Assembly: GCF_001046875.1 (NCBI RefSeq)
Contig: NZ_HF571038.1
Span: 444,391 to 484,319 of the forward strand
DNA length: 39,929 nucleotides
DNA from: Nostocoides jenkinsii Ben 74
GTDB taxonomy: Bacteria; Actinomycetota; Actinomycetes; Actinomycetales; Dermatophilaceae
Reading direction: 5' to 3'
The position numbers and the translations under genes are program-made. The notes under the pieces were generated by a model. It saw nothing but the letters and a program-made list of their open reading frames with translations. It had not been told where the DNA came from and made no database searches. This document shows positions 26,708 through 33,416 of this stretch, piece after piece (the first letter of the stretch is position 1; each line of letters begins with the position of its first letter).

Positions 26708-27848
26708 GCGTGAGCCCCCTCAAAAGACGAGAGGTATGCCGTCAGCTCGGCTCGCTCGCGATCCATGACCGGGTGCGGCTCGGCATACACATGATCGAAC
26801 ATCGACGCCGGGCTCGGGTCGGGCAGGGCGAGGCAGCGCGCGCGCAGGTCGGTGCCGACCTCGGCCGCCTCCGCGTCCACCTCCTCAAAAAAGCTCTGGG
26901 GTACGCCGTGTGCCCGCGCCAGCAGGTTGCGCAACCGAGCGATCGGGTCGCGGAGTTTCCAGACCTCAACCTCGGCGGAGACGCGGTACTTCGTCGGGTC
27001 GTCGGAGGTCGTGTGGGCGCCCATCCGATAGGTGAAGGCCTCGATCAGCGCCGGCCCTGCCCGTCGCGGGCGTCATCGAGGACGCGCTTGGTCACGGCAT
27101 ATGTCGCGAGCACGTCATTGCCATCGACGCGGGTGCCGGGGAAGCCATATCCCTTGGCGCGCAAGTAGATTGGGATGCGCATCTGCCGCTCGTTGGGCTC
27201 CGAGATGGCCCACTGGTTGTTCTGGCAGAAGAAGACGACCGGCGCATTGTTGACGCCAGCGAAGACGAAGGCCTCGCCCACATCGCCCTGCGCCGACGCC
27301 CCGTCACCGAAGTAGGCGATGACCGCGGCGTCGCGGTCCGGGTCGCCGGAGCCGACGGCGTGATCGCGCTGGATGCCCATGGCGTAGCCGGTGGCGTGCA
27401 GGGTTTGGGCGCCGATGATGATCGTGTAGAGGTGGAAGTTCTTCTCGAAGGAGTTCCAGCCGCCGTTGTGCACGCCGCGGAACATCGCGAGCAGGTTCAG
27501 TGGGTCGACCCCGCGGCACCAGGCGACGCCGTGCTCACGATAGGTCGGGAAGGCGAAATCCTGCGTGCGCATCGCGCGGCCTGAGCCGACCTGCGCCGCC
27601 TCCTGGCCCAGGCTCGGCACCCACAAGCCGAGCTCGCCCTGCCGCTGCAGCGCGGTCGCCTCGTTGTCGCAGCGCCGGACGATGACCATGTCGCGATAGA
27701 AGCCCTGCAGCTCCTGCGTGGTCACCTCGTCGGCGATCGCGTCATACTCCGGATGCGAGACGCGCTCGCCCTCCGGTGTGACCAGCTGGACCATGTCCGG
27801 CCCGCCGTCGGCGGGTTCGATCCGCCGCTGGCGCTCCTGCTCACCCAT
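26704..27848 (-). pseudogene. bkdA: Branched-chain 2-oxoacid dehydrogenase E1 alpha, frameshifted
   Basis: The N-terminal frame carries the thiamine pyrophosphate motif GDGASAQGDVGEAFVFAGVNNAPVVFFCQNNQWAIS and stops at 27045. The C-terminal part (MGAHTTSDDPTKYR ... YLSSFEGAHA) continues in another frame to 26704. Between them DDARDGQG should run into PALIEAFTYR. Adding one C in the GGGCCGG stretch near 27050-27056 (read on the minus strand) gives a normal 381-residue protein. Start ATG 27848 has GGAG at the right distance; an upstream extension to 27980 has no family match. Beta and E2 genes are intact and translationally coupled, so either the operon has lost function recently or the base is a sequencing error. 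Confidence 0.88.
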
Positions 27849-28070
27849 CTCGCTCCGTTCCCACCCGTATGCGGGGTGTCCGCGGGCCGGGTGCTTCAGT
27901 CGAATCGCCGTCCACATCCGGCGTCCGCTCCGGGGGTGACCGGCTGGGACGGGCTGCGGCGCGGCGGGCGTCACGGTCACGTCCTCGTGGCCGCGTCTCG
28001 CTTGCGCGTTCTGAGCAAGGTTATCGGAGGTCGTTTGCCGCGCGGACCCCCGCGCGCTCGCTCCCAGACG

Positions 28071-28136
28071 TCACCCGGGGGCCGTGACAAGGTCGGTGTG
28101 GGTGATGGCGAACACGGCCGAACTGTCGATGATCAT
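28071..28136 (-). pseudogene. vapC stub: first residues of a PIN toxin
   Basis: Just downstream of an antitoxin gene, an ATG opens MIIDSSAVFAI, the first beta strand of a VapC PIN domain including the first catalytic Asp. Then sequence unrelated to the family follows and stops after 21 codons. The rest of the toxin (about 115 residues) is absent from the 220-bp gap before bkdA. This reads as a deleted toxin that left its antitoxin orphaned. No gene was recognised in 27849-28070. Confidence 0.65.
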
Positions 28137-28162
28137 CGGACGGGACCACCACATCGGAGCCA

Positions 28163-28438
28163 TCAGCGCGGGAGGCCCCACTCGTCATACATATCCGCCA
28201 TCTCGGCCCTGATGGCCGCGCGGTCGGCGTCGGTGAGCAATGCTCCGGCTGCCTCGGTGACCTTCTCGGATGCGGCCATGCGGCGCGCCGTCGCCGCGGC
28301 GTGGTCCTCGCTTGTCGACAGGTCGGCAAGGAACTTGGCCAGCGCCTCTTCGAGCACGCTGACCTGCGTGCGGCCCATCTTGCGGGCCGCCTCCGCCGCG
28401 AGCTTGCAGACGCGTTCGTTCTTGATGTTCAGCGCCAT
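28163..28438 (-). CDS. vapB: Orphan VapB antitoxin (Rv0623-like)
   Basis: The protein has 91 residues. The N-terminus MALNIKNERVCKLAAEAARKMGRTQVSVLEEAL fits the PSK/Rv0623-type VapB family (short strand then helices), followed by a charged toxin-binding tail ending EMADMYDEWGLPR. ATG 28438 follows AAGGAAC; a longer frame reaches into the mazF end and is not used. Its toxin survives only as a 21-codon stub 26 nt downstream. It lies directly behind mazEF on the same strand, so it may now be expressed as a third gene of that operon. Confidence 0.8.
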   Translation of the reverse strand: MALNIKNERVCKLAAEAARKMGRTQVSVLEEALAKFLADLSTSEDHAAATARRMAASEKVTEAAGALLTDADRAAIRAEMADMYDEWGLPR

Positions 28439-28475
28439 AAGGTGTTCCTTACACCTCCGACACCCAGTCTCGCGA

Positions 28476-28811
28476 TCAGAGGTCCAGCACAAAGCGCATT
28501 GCTTCGTCGACATCGCGCGTCTCGCCCGGCGTGATCACGCCCAGGCGCGCGGTCAGCCGGGCGGTGGACACAACACGGGGCTGGTCACAGCGGGCGTATG
28601 ACGTGTGGTCGAGCCCGCTCGTCCCTGGCTCGAGTTCCACGTGGCTGCGCAGCCCATAGTGCGCCGACGTGATCGGAACGACCACGACCATTTGGCCCGG
28701 ACCGTTGTTGAGAATGTCGACGGAGACCACAACCGCGGGCCGGCGGAAAGCTGGTTCATGCCCGATCGGTTGACCGAGGTCGACGGCGTAGACCTGGCCT
28801 CGCCAGATCAC
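28476..28811 (-). CDS. mazF: MazF/PemK-family endoribonuclease toxin
   Basis: The 111-residue protein has the SH3-like MazF fold signature: IWRGQVYAVDLGQPIGHEPAFRRPAVVVSVD (5' region with the conserved RPAVVVS), then VVPITSAHYGLRSHVEL and the CDQPRVVSTARL strand. MazF toxins cut mRNA at short motifs. GTG 28811 gives a 4-nt GTGA overlap with the antitoxin stop; another in-frame GTG five codons earlier is possible. It is intact and paired with the upstream antitoxin. Confidence 0.88.
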   Translation of the reverse strand: MIWRGQVYAVDLGQPIGHEPAFRRPAVVVSVDILNNGPGQMVVVVPITSAHYGLRSHVELEPGTSGLDHTSYARCDQPRVVSTARLTARLGVITPGETRDVDEAMRFVLDL

Positions 28812-29044
28812 GCCAGGCTGTCCCACTCTTGGCGCTCAGCAACGAACTGCGCCCACAGCTGCGGGTCACTACGCAAGCGCTGGTAGTCCTCGCCCAGTCC
28901 GCGAAGGAATTCCTGGCGCTCCAACGCCTCGATCGCGGCATGGACGACGTCAATGACCGGCGTTTGCCGCGACTTGGCCAGAGAGTGGAGGCGCTCAGAG
29001 TCCGGTCGGCGGACCCGCACTGTCGTCGTCTCAGGCGATGCCAT
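28808..29044 (-). CDS. mazE: MazE-like ribbon-helix-helix antitoxin
   Basis: The protein has 78 residues. TTTVRVRRPDSERLHSLAKSRQTPVIDVVHAAIEALER (about 6-43) is a ribbon-helix-helix DNA-binding domain, and the acidic tail (LGEDYQRLRSDPQLWAQFVAERQEWDSLA) should wrap the MazF toxin. The ATG has no Shine-Dalgarno sequence but is only 7 nt downstream of TACAAT, a perfect-looking -10, so translation is probably leaderless. The direct repeat TGTAGAC just upstream may be its operator. Confidence 0.84.
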   Translation of the reverse strand: MASPETTTVRVRRPDSERLHSLAKSRQTPVIDVVHAAIEALERQEFLRGLGEDYQRLRSDPQLWAQFVAERQEWDSLA

Positions 29045-29071
29045 GAGCTGGATTGTAGACGATATGTAGAC
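29045..29071 (-). promoter_or_regulatory. mazEF promoter and direct-repeat operator
   Basis: TGTAGAC is found at 29054-29060 and 29065-29071, 11 bp apart, one helical turn. Read on the minus strand, the repeat nearest mazE contains TACAAT, a good -10, ending 7 nt before the ATG. Binding of the MazEF complex to the repeats would cover the promoter. Confidence 0.5.
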
Positions 29072-29102
29072 TGAATCGCCAGTCTCGGGCTCCCTCCCGA
29101 TA

Positions 29103-29120
29103 CGCGGGGACGGACCCGCG
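29103..29120 (-). terminator. Hairpin after the aminotransferase gene
   Basis: CGCGGG (29103-29108) and CCCGCG (29115-29120) form a 6-bp G/C stem with a 6-nt loop, ending 5 bp from the aminotransferase stop codon. It separates that operon from mazEF on the same strand. No T tract is present. Confidence 0.45.
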
Positions 29121-29125
29121 CCGGT

Positions 29126-30220
29126 CTAGCCGCGGGCGGCGCGCCAGGCTGCGGCGATCTGCAGGAGCCGGTCGGAGGCTTCGGGCTCGCCGATGGTGGC
29201 GCGGACGCCGTCCACGGCATACGGGCGCACGGTGAGGGCCTGCTCCTCGCAGGCGGCGGCGAAGGCGGGGGTGTCCTCGCCGAGGGGGAACCAGACGAAG
29301 TTGGCCTGCGACGGCGGCAGATCCCAGCCCTGGTCGGCCAAGGCTTCCTCGACGCGGCCACGCTCGGCGACCAGTTCCTTGACCCGGACGTCGAGTTCGT
29401 CGTAGGCCGCCAATGACGCCACGGCCGCTGCCTGCGCCAGCACGTTGACCCCGAACGGCGTCGCCGTCATCCGCAGCGCCTCGGCAATCTCGGGGTGCGC
29501 CACGGCGTAGCCCACCCGCAGCCCGGCCAACCCGTAGGCCTTCGAGAACGTCCGCAGCACAACGACATTGGGATGGTCACGCAGGATCGCCAGCGAGTCC
29601 GGGGCGTCGGGTTCGGTGACGAACTCGACATACGCCTCGTCAATGACCACCAGCACATGAGCGGGGACGGTCGTCAGGAAGTCCCGGATCTCCGCGTCCG
29701 TGACGATCGTCCCGGTCGGATTGTTGGGGGTGCAGACCAGCACCACCCGCGTGCGATCGGTGATCGCGGCGGCCATGGCCGCCAGGTCATGCCGATGGTC
29801 GGCCGTCAACGGCACCGCCACGGCCTCGGCACCCGCGAGCGCCACCACGATCGGGTAGGCCTCGAAGCTGCGCCAGGCGTAGACGACCTCATCCCCGGCG
29901 TCGCACATGGCCACGACGATCTGTCCTAGCACCCCGACACTGCCGGTCCCGGGAGCGATCATGTCGGCGCTCACCCTGAGGCGCTCGACGATCGCGTCGC
30001 GCAGCGCCGTGTTGCCCATGTCGGGATAGCGGTTGATCCCCGCCGCGTGCTCGCGCACGACCTCCAGGACGCTCGGCAGCGGCGGATACGGGTTCTCATT
30101 CGAGGAGATTTTGTATGCCGCGAGCCCCGGCACCGGGGCCGGCGGCAGTCCCGGGCGGTAGCGCGGCATACGCTCCAGGACCCCGCGGGGGCGAGGCGAG
30201 TCGGGCACGGCGACGGTCAC
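29126..30220 (-). CDS. Histidinol-phosphate/aromatic aminotransferase (HisC2/Pat-like)
   Basis: This is a 364-residue fold-type I aminotransferase. Visible features are KISSNENPYPPLPS near the N-terminus, the substrate loop YPDMGNTALRDAI, TPNNPTGTIV, IDEAYVEF and the PLP-binding Lys227 in RTFSKAYGLAGLRVGY. It matches the HisC family, and the isolated position away from other his genes favours the second copy, which in actinobacteria (Pat/HisC2) acts on phenylalanine and tyrosine precursors. The substrate assignment is inferred. It starts at GTG 30220, overlapping the upstream membrane-protein stop by 4 nt (GTGA), so the two are coupled. The protein is complete. Confidence 0.88.
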   Translation of the reverse strand: MTVAVPDSPRPRGVLERMPRYRPGLPPAPVPGLAAYKISSNENPYPPLPSVLEVVREHAAGINRYPDMGNTALRDAIVERLRVSADMIAPGTGSVGVLGQIVVAMCDAGDEVVYAWRSFEAYPIVVALAGAEAVAVPLTADHRHDLAAMAAAITDRTRVVLVCTPNNPTGTIVTDAEIRDFLTTVPAHVLVVIDEAYVEFVTEPDAPDSLAILRDHPNVVVLRTFSKAYGLAGLRVGYAVAHPEIAEALRMTATPFGVNVLAQAAAVASLAAYDELDVRVKELVAERGRVEEALADQGWDLPPSQANFVWFPLGEDTPAFAAACEEQALTVRPYAVDGVRATIGEPEASDRLLQIAAAWRAARG

Positions 30221-30609
30221 CTCTCGTCGTCGTCAGGCATGACGAAGTTGAGCACCATGGACACCAGCGTCATGACCAACGCAGCCATCACCGCGTCCCA
30301 GAAGAAGTTCTGGATGTGGAAGTCCAGCCCCACGCCATCGCTGATCCACTCGGTGATCTGCAACATGAAGGCGTTGACCACAAACGTGAACAGGCCCAAG
30401 GTCAGCACGATCGCGGGGAAGGACAAGAACGTCGCGATCGGCTTGACGACGGCGTTCACCACGCCAAAGACCACGGCGACCAGCACGATTGTGATAAGCC
30501 GAGTCGAGAGCGCCTTGGCGTTCTCCCCCAACTCGACCCCGCTGACGACCAGAGCGGCGACCCAGAGCGCAACGGCGTTGATGCCGACCTTGATAAGCGT
30601 GTTCTGCAT
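30217..30609 (-). CDS. Phage-holin-4-like (PF04020-type) membrane protein
   Basis: The 130-residue protein has four hydrophobic segments (about 9-25, 37-57, 62-82 and 102-124) and family-like VVKPIATFLSFPAIVLTLGLFTFVVNAFML. Despite the family name, these are chromosomal four-helix proteins common in actinobacteria and cyanobacteria and are not evidence of a prophage. Function is unknown. ATG 30609 is selected because homology begins there. It overlaps the aminotransferase GTG by 4 nt. The 199-bp divergent gap to the ABC operon should contain promoters for both; none is clear enough to mark. Confidence 0.85.
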   Translation of the reverse strand: MQNTLIKVGINAVALWVAALVVSGVELGENAKALSTRLITIVLVAVVFGVVNAVVKPIATFLSFPAIVLTLGLFTFVVNAFMLQITEWISDGVGLDFHIQNFFWDAVMAALVMTLVSMVLNFVMPDDDER

Positions 30610-30808
30610 GACAACATCCTGACAGGCCCCGCCGACAATGATCGGTGAGCGCGCGGGATACGACGTGGGAATCGCGACGGGGAACCGCGAAGCGGGAAAT
30701 GTGATCGTGACGTGCGCGTGCTGGGCAGGAAATGGGGTTGCAAGTAGTCTCCCCGCAGGGCTGCCACCCGGCCGCCATCTGCACGCCCGCGTTCTGGAGG
30801 CCTTTCTC

Positions 30809-31735
30809 GTGTTCCGCCGTTCTGCCATCTTCGCCATCGCCGGTGTCGCCACCGCCGCTCTCACCCTGAGCGCCTGCGGCTCCGATTCGCTGTCCACCAC
30901 GTCCTCGACCACGCCGGCCGCATCGGGCTCAGCGTCGGCCTCCGGGGGCGGCGTCGACGCGGCCCTCGCCGCGAAGCTCCCCGAGAAGATCAAGAGCGCG
31001 GGCGTCATCAAGATCGGCACGGACGCGACCTACCAGCCCAACGAGTACCTCGACGCCGACGGCAAGACCGTCATCGGCATGGACGTCGACCTCTTCGACG
31101 CGGTCGCGGCGAAGTTCGGCGTCAAGACCGAGTGGGTCCCTTCCGCCTTTGACTCGATCATCCTCGGGGTGAGCTCGGGCAAGTACGACGTCGGCGTCTC
31201 GTCCTTCACCGTCAACGCGGATCGAATGAAGGAGGCCACGATGGTGTCTTACTTCAAGGCTGGCACGCAGTGGGTGACCAAGAAGGGCAACCCGAAGAGC
31301 GTCAACCCCGACGACGCGTGCGGCCTGAAGGTCGCCGTGCAGAAGGGCACCGTGCAGTCCGACACCGACCTGCCCGCGCGCAACAAGGCGTGCACCGACG
31401 CCGGCAAGGCCGAGATCACCCCGCTCGTCGACCCGGACCAGGCCAAGGTCACCGCCATGGTGCAGTCCGGCAAGGCCGACGCCATGCTCGTCGACCTGCC
31501 CCCGGCCATCGCCGCCGTCGAACTCACCAATGGCGAGCTTGAGCTCCTGGGTGAGCAGTACGACTCGGCCCCGTACGGCTTCGTGTTGCCCAAGTCCGAG
31601 ACGGACTTCGGCGCCGCCATCGTCGAGGCGCTGAAGGCGATCGAGGCAGACGGCTCCTACAAGAGCATCCTGACCAAGTGGAAGACCGAGGGCGGCGCGA
31701 TCAGCGACTTCGCGGTAAACCCCAGCGTCGGCTGA
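30809..31735 (+). CDS. Amino-acid ABC transporter substrate-binding lipoprotein
   Basis: This 308-residue family 3 solute-binding protein has a lipobox LSAC with Cys23. IKIGTDATYQPNEYLDADGKTVIGMDVDLFDAVAAKFG is the typical N-lobe of polar amino acid binders, and later GLKVAVQKGTVQSDTD and DPDQAKVTAMVQSGKADAML belong to the second lobe. It should capture an amino acid outside the membrane and hand it to the permease encoded next. GTG 30809 is chosen because GGAGG lies 8 nt upstream. Its TGA shares one base with the permease ATG. The exact amino acid is not predictable. Confidence 0.92.
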   Translation: MFRRSAIFAIAGVATAALTLSACGSDSLSTTSSTTPAASGSASASGGGVDAALAAKLPEKIKSAGVIKIGTDATYQPNEYLDADGKTVIGMDVDLFDAVAAKFGVKTEWVPSAFDSIILGVSSGKYDVGVSSFTVNADRMKEATMVSYFKAGTQWVTKKGNPKSVNPDDACGLKVAVQKGTVQSDTDLPARNKACTDAGKAEITPLVDPDQAKVTAMVQSGKADAMLVDLPPAIAAVELTNGELELLGEQYDSAPYGFVLPKSETDFGAAIVEALKAIEADGSYKSILTKWKTEGGAISDFAVNPSVG

Positions 31736-32676
31736 TGACCGCCAACACCATGACGACCAACACGGTGGACCGGCCGGGCGAGATCAACGCCCGGCCGGTC
31801 CGGCATCCGGGGCGCTGGGTTGCCGTCGCCGTTATCGCGGTCATCGCCGCGATGATGGTCAACTCGTTCATCACGAACGAGAAGTGGGACTGGAACTACA
31901 CCTTCCAGATCATGCAGCAGAAGCCGGTGATCAACGGACTCTGGCAGGGCACCATTCTCGGCACCGTGATCGCGATGGCCATCGGCATCGTCCTTGGCGT
32001 GATGCTCGCCATCATGCGCATGTCGGACAATCCGGTCCTTCGGGGAGTGGCCTTCGTCTACACCTGGTTCTTCCGCTCGATCCCGCGCTATGTGCTGCTG
32101 GGGTTGTTCGCCGTTGGCGTCGGCTATCTCTACAACTACTTCGATATCGGTATCCCGTTCACCGACATCCACTTCTTCCGCCTCAACTTCCAGGATTACT
32201 CCAGCACCGTATGGGTGGGTGGCCTGGCCCTCGGGTTGTCCGAGGGTGCCTATATGGCCGAGATCGCCCGCGCCGGCATCTTGTCGGTCGACAAAGGACA
32301 AAGCGAGGCTGCCCAAGCGCTCGGGATGTCGCCCGGCCAGACGATGCGTCGCGTCGTGCTCCCCCAGGCCATGCGCGTCATCGTGCCCCCGACCGGCAAC
32401 GAGACGATCGCCATGGTCAAGGACACCTCGCTTTTCATCGGCGCGAGCATCATCGGCGAGCTGTTCTATCAGGCGACGTTGTTCGGCTCGCGGTCCTTCA
32501 AGATCATGTCGGGCTTCATGGCGGCGACGCTGTGGTACCTCATCGTCTGCTCCATCCTCATGGTCGGCCAGAGCTATCTGGAGCGACACTTTGGGCGTGG
32601 CTTCGGAGTCCAGGCACCAACACGACGCCAACGCCACGGTCACCCTTTCATCGGTCATGATCGCCATGACAAATGA
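31735..32676 (+). CDS. Amino-acid ABC transporter permease (HisM/GlnP type)
   Basis: The 313-residue membrane protein has an N-terminal helix (about 25-45) and a permease domain from about 60. The EAA loop that docks the ATPase is intact (EAAQALGMSPGQTMRRVVLPQAMRVIVPP), and KDTSLFIGASIIGELFYQA follows as usual. A His/Arg-rich tail (APTRRQRHGHPFIGHDRHDK) has no family feel. The expected ATP-binding gene is not present downstream; a CGNR regulator begins instead 30 bp later. The stop codon overlaps the left arm of the putative CGNR operator. Either the ATPase is encoded elsewhere or the operon has been cut short. Confidence 0.9.
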   Translation: MTANTMTTNTVDRPGEINARPVRHPGRWVAVAVIAVIAAMMVNSFITNEKWDWNYTFQIMQQKPVINGLWQGTILGTVIAMAIGIVLGVMLAIMRMSDNPVLRGVAFVYTWFFRSIPRYVLLGLFAVGVGYLYNYFDIGIPFTDIHFFRLNFQDYSSTVWVGGLALGLSEGAYMAEIARAGILSVDKGQSEAAQALGMSPGQTMRRVVLPQAMRVIVPPTGNETIAMVKDTSLFIGASIIGELFYQATLFGSRSFKIMSGFMAATLWYLIVCSILMVGQSYLERHFGRGFGVQAPTRRQRHGHPFIGHDRHDK

Positions 32677-32692
32677 CGATAGAGATCATTTG
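32670..32692. promoter_or_regulatory. Perfect inverted repeat, likely operator of the CGNR gene
   Basis: CAAATGA (32670-32676) and TCATTTG (32686-32692) are perfect 7-bp arms with a 9-bp spacer. A -10-like TAAGGT (32694-32699) follows and ends 6 nt before the ATG at 32706. The arms include the permease stop codon. Position suggests autoregulation by the CGNR protein. Confidence 0.55.
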
Positions 32693-32705
32693 GTAAGGTG
32701 TCAAT

Positions 32706-33242
32706 ATGATTTTCACTGATGACACGGACCTGGCGCTCGGCGCTGCCGTCGAGGTGGCCAACTCCGCCCTGGAACCCAATGGTTTGACCGACCCAGCGGC
32801 GCTAAGCGCGATCTTCGAGCGCTACCGCTATTCGGGTCGCCACGACGGTGACGAAGCCGAGTTGGCGGGCATCCATGCCATCCGGCCGCGGTTGCGGGAG
32901 CTACTGCTGAGCGACCGGGACCGCGCGGTGGAGTTGGTGAACGCGATCCTGGCCGACCATGCTTCGGTGCCCCGGCTGGTGCGGCATGACACGCACGACT
33001 GGCACATCCACGCCGTGGACCAGGACATCGAGCTGTCCCAGCGGATGCTGGTCGAGACGGCGATGGCAATGGTCGACGTGATCCGCGCCGACGAGATGTC
33101 GCGGTTGTCGGTCTGCGCCGACGAGTCGTGCGAAGGCATCGTGCTGGACCTGTCGCGCAACCGATCGAAGCGCTACTGCTCGACGGCGTGCACGAATCGC
33201 AACGCCGTGGCGGCATACCGCGCCCGGCGCGCCCAAGGCTGA
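32706..33242 (+). CDS. ABATE/CGNR zinc-finger putative regulator
   Basis: The protein has 178 residues. The N-terminal 120 residues resemble the ABATE domain (stress-responsive putative ligand-binding part), and the C-terminal 45 residues form the CGNR-type zinc finger: CADESCEGIVLDLSRNRSKRYCSTACTNRNAVAAYRARR. The name-giving CGNR reads CTNR here. Related proteins are thought to be transcription factors, with few studied. It probably has a leaderless start, since a -10-like TAAGGT lies 6 nt before the ATG. A perfect dyad overlies the promoter. It occupies the place where the ATPase of the preceding ABC transporter would normally be. Confidence 0.85.
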   Translation: MIFTDDTDLALGAAVEVANSALEPNGLTDPAALSAIFERYRYSGRHDGDEAELAGIHAIRPRLRELLLSDRDRAVELVNAILADHASVPRLVRHDTHDWHIHAVDQDIELSQRMLVETAMAMVDVIRADEMSRLSVCADESCEGIVLDLSRNRSKRYCSTACTNRNAVAAYRARRAQG

Positions 33243-33274
33243 CCGCCTCCAACAACTCTGACTGCCTCCAACAG

Positions 33275-33335
33275 GTCGACGGGCAGAGACACGCCGTATG
33301 GCGGTGCGCCATACGGCGTGTCTCTGCCCGTCGAC
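33275..33335. repeat. Dispersed long palindrome, copy 2
   Basis: The arm 33275-33303 (29 bp) is perfectly repeated inverted at 33307-33335 with a 3-nt loop. Six more pairs follow after one mismatch (33268-33273 with 33337-33342). Its outer 22 bp are identical to the arm of copy 1 at 10542. It lies between the convergent CGNR and arfC genes. A tandem pair of GCCTCCAACA (33245 and 33264) precedes it. Confidence 0.85.
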
Positions 33336-33371
33336 GTGTTGGCGGGGACTAGTTAGGCGTGCGCCCGGGGT

Positions 33372-33411
33372 CAGGGTCGGGCCGGTTGGCGCTGCGTCAC
33401 GCCCGACCCTG
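33372..33411 (-). terminator. Strong hairpin after arfC
   Basis: CAGGGTCGGGC (33372-33382) and GCCCGACCCTG (33401-33411) form a perfect 11-bp stem with an 18-nt loop, 5 bp beyond the arfC stop codon. It is the best stem-type terminator in the window, though without a T run. Confidence 0.6.
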
Positions 33412-33416
33412 GCTTG

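Noticed and set aside
27849-27980. Upstream extension of bkdA
   Set aside because: It has no family match, and ATG 27848 has a good GGAG ribosome-binding site.
30217-30609. Holin-like gene considered as a sign of a prophage
   Set aside because: The family is widespread on actinobacterial chromosomes, and no other phage gene occurs nearby.
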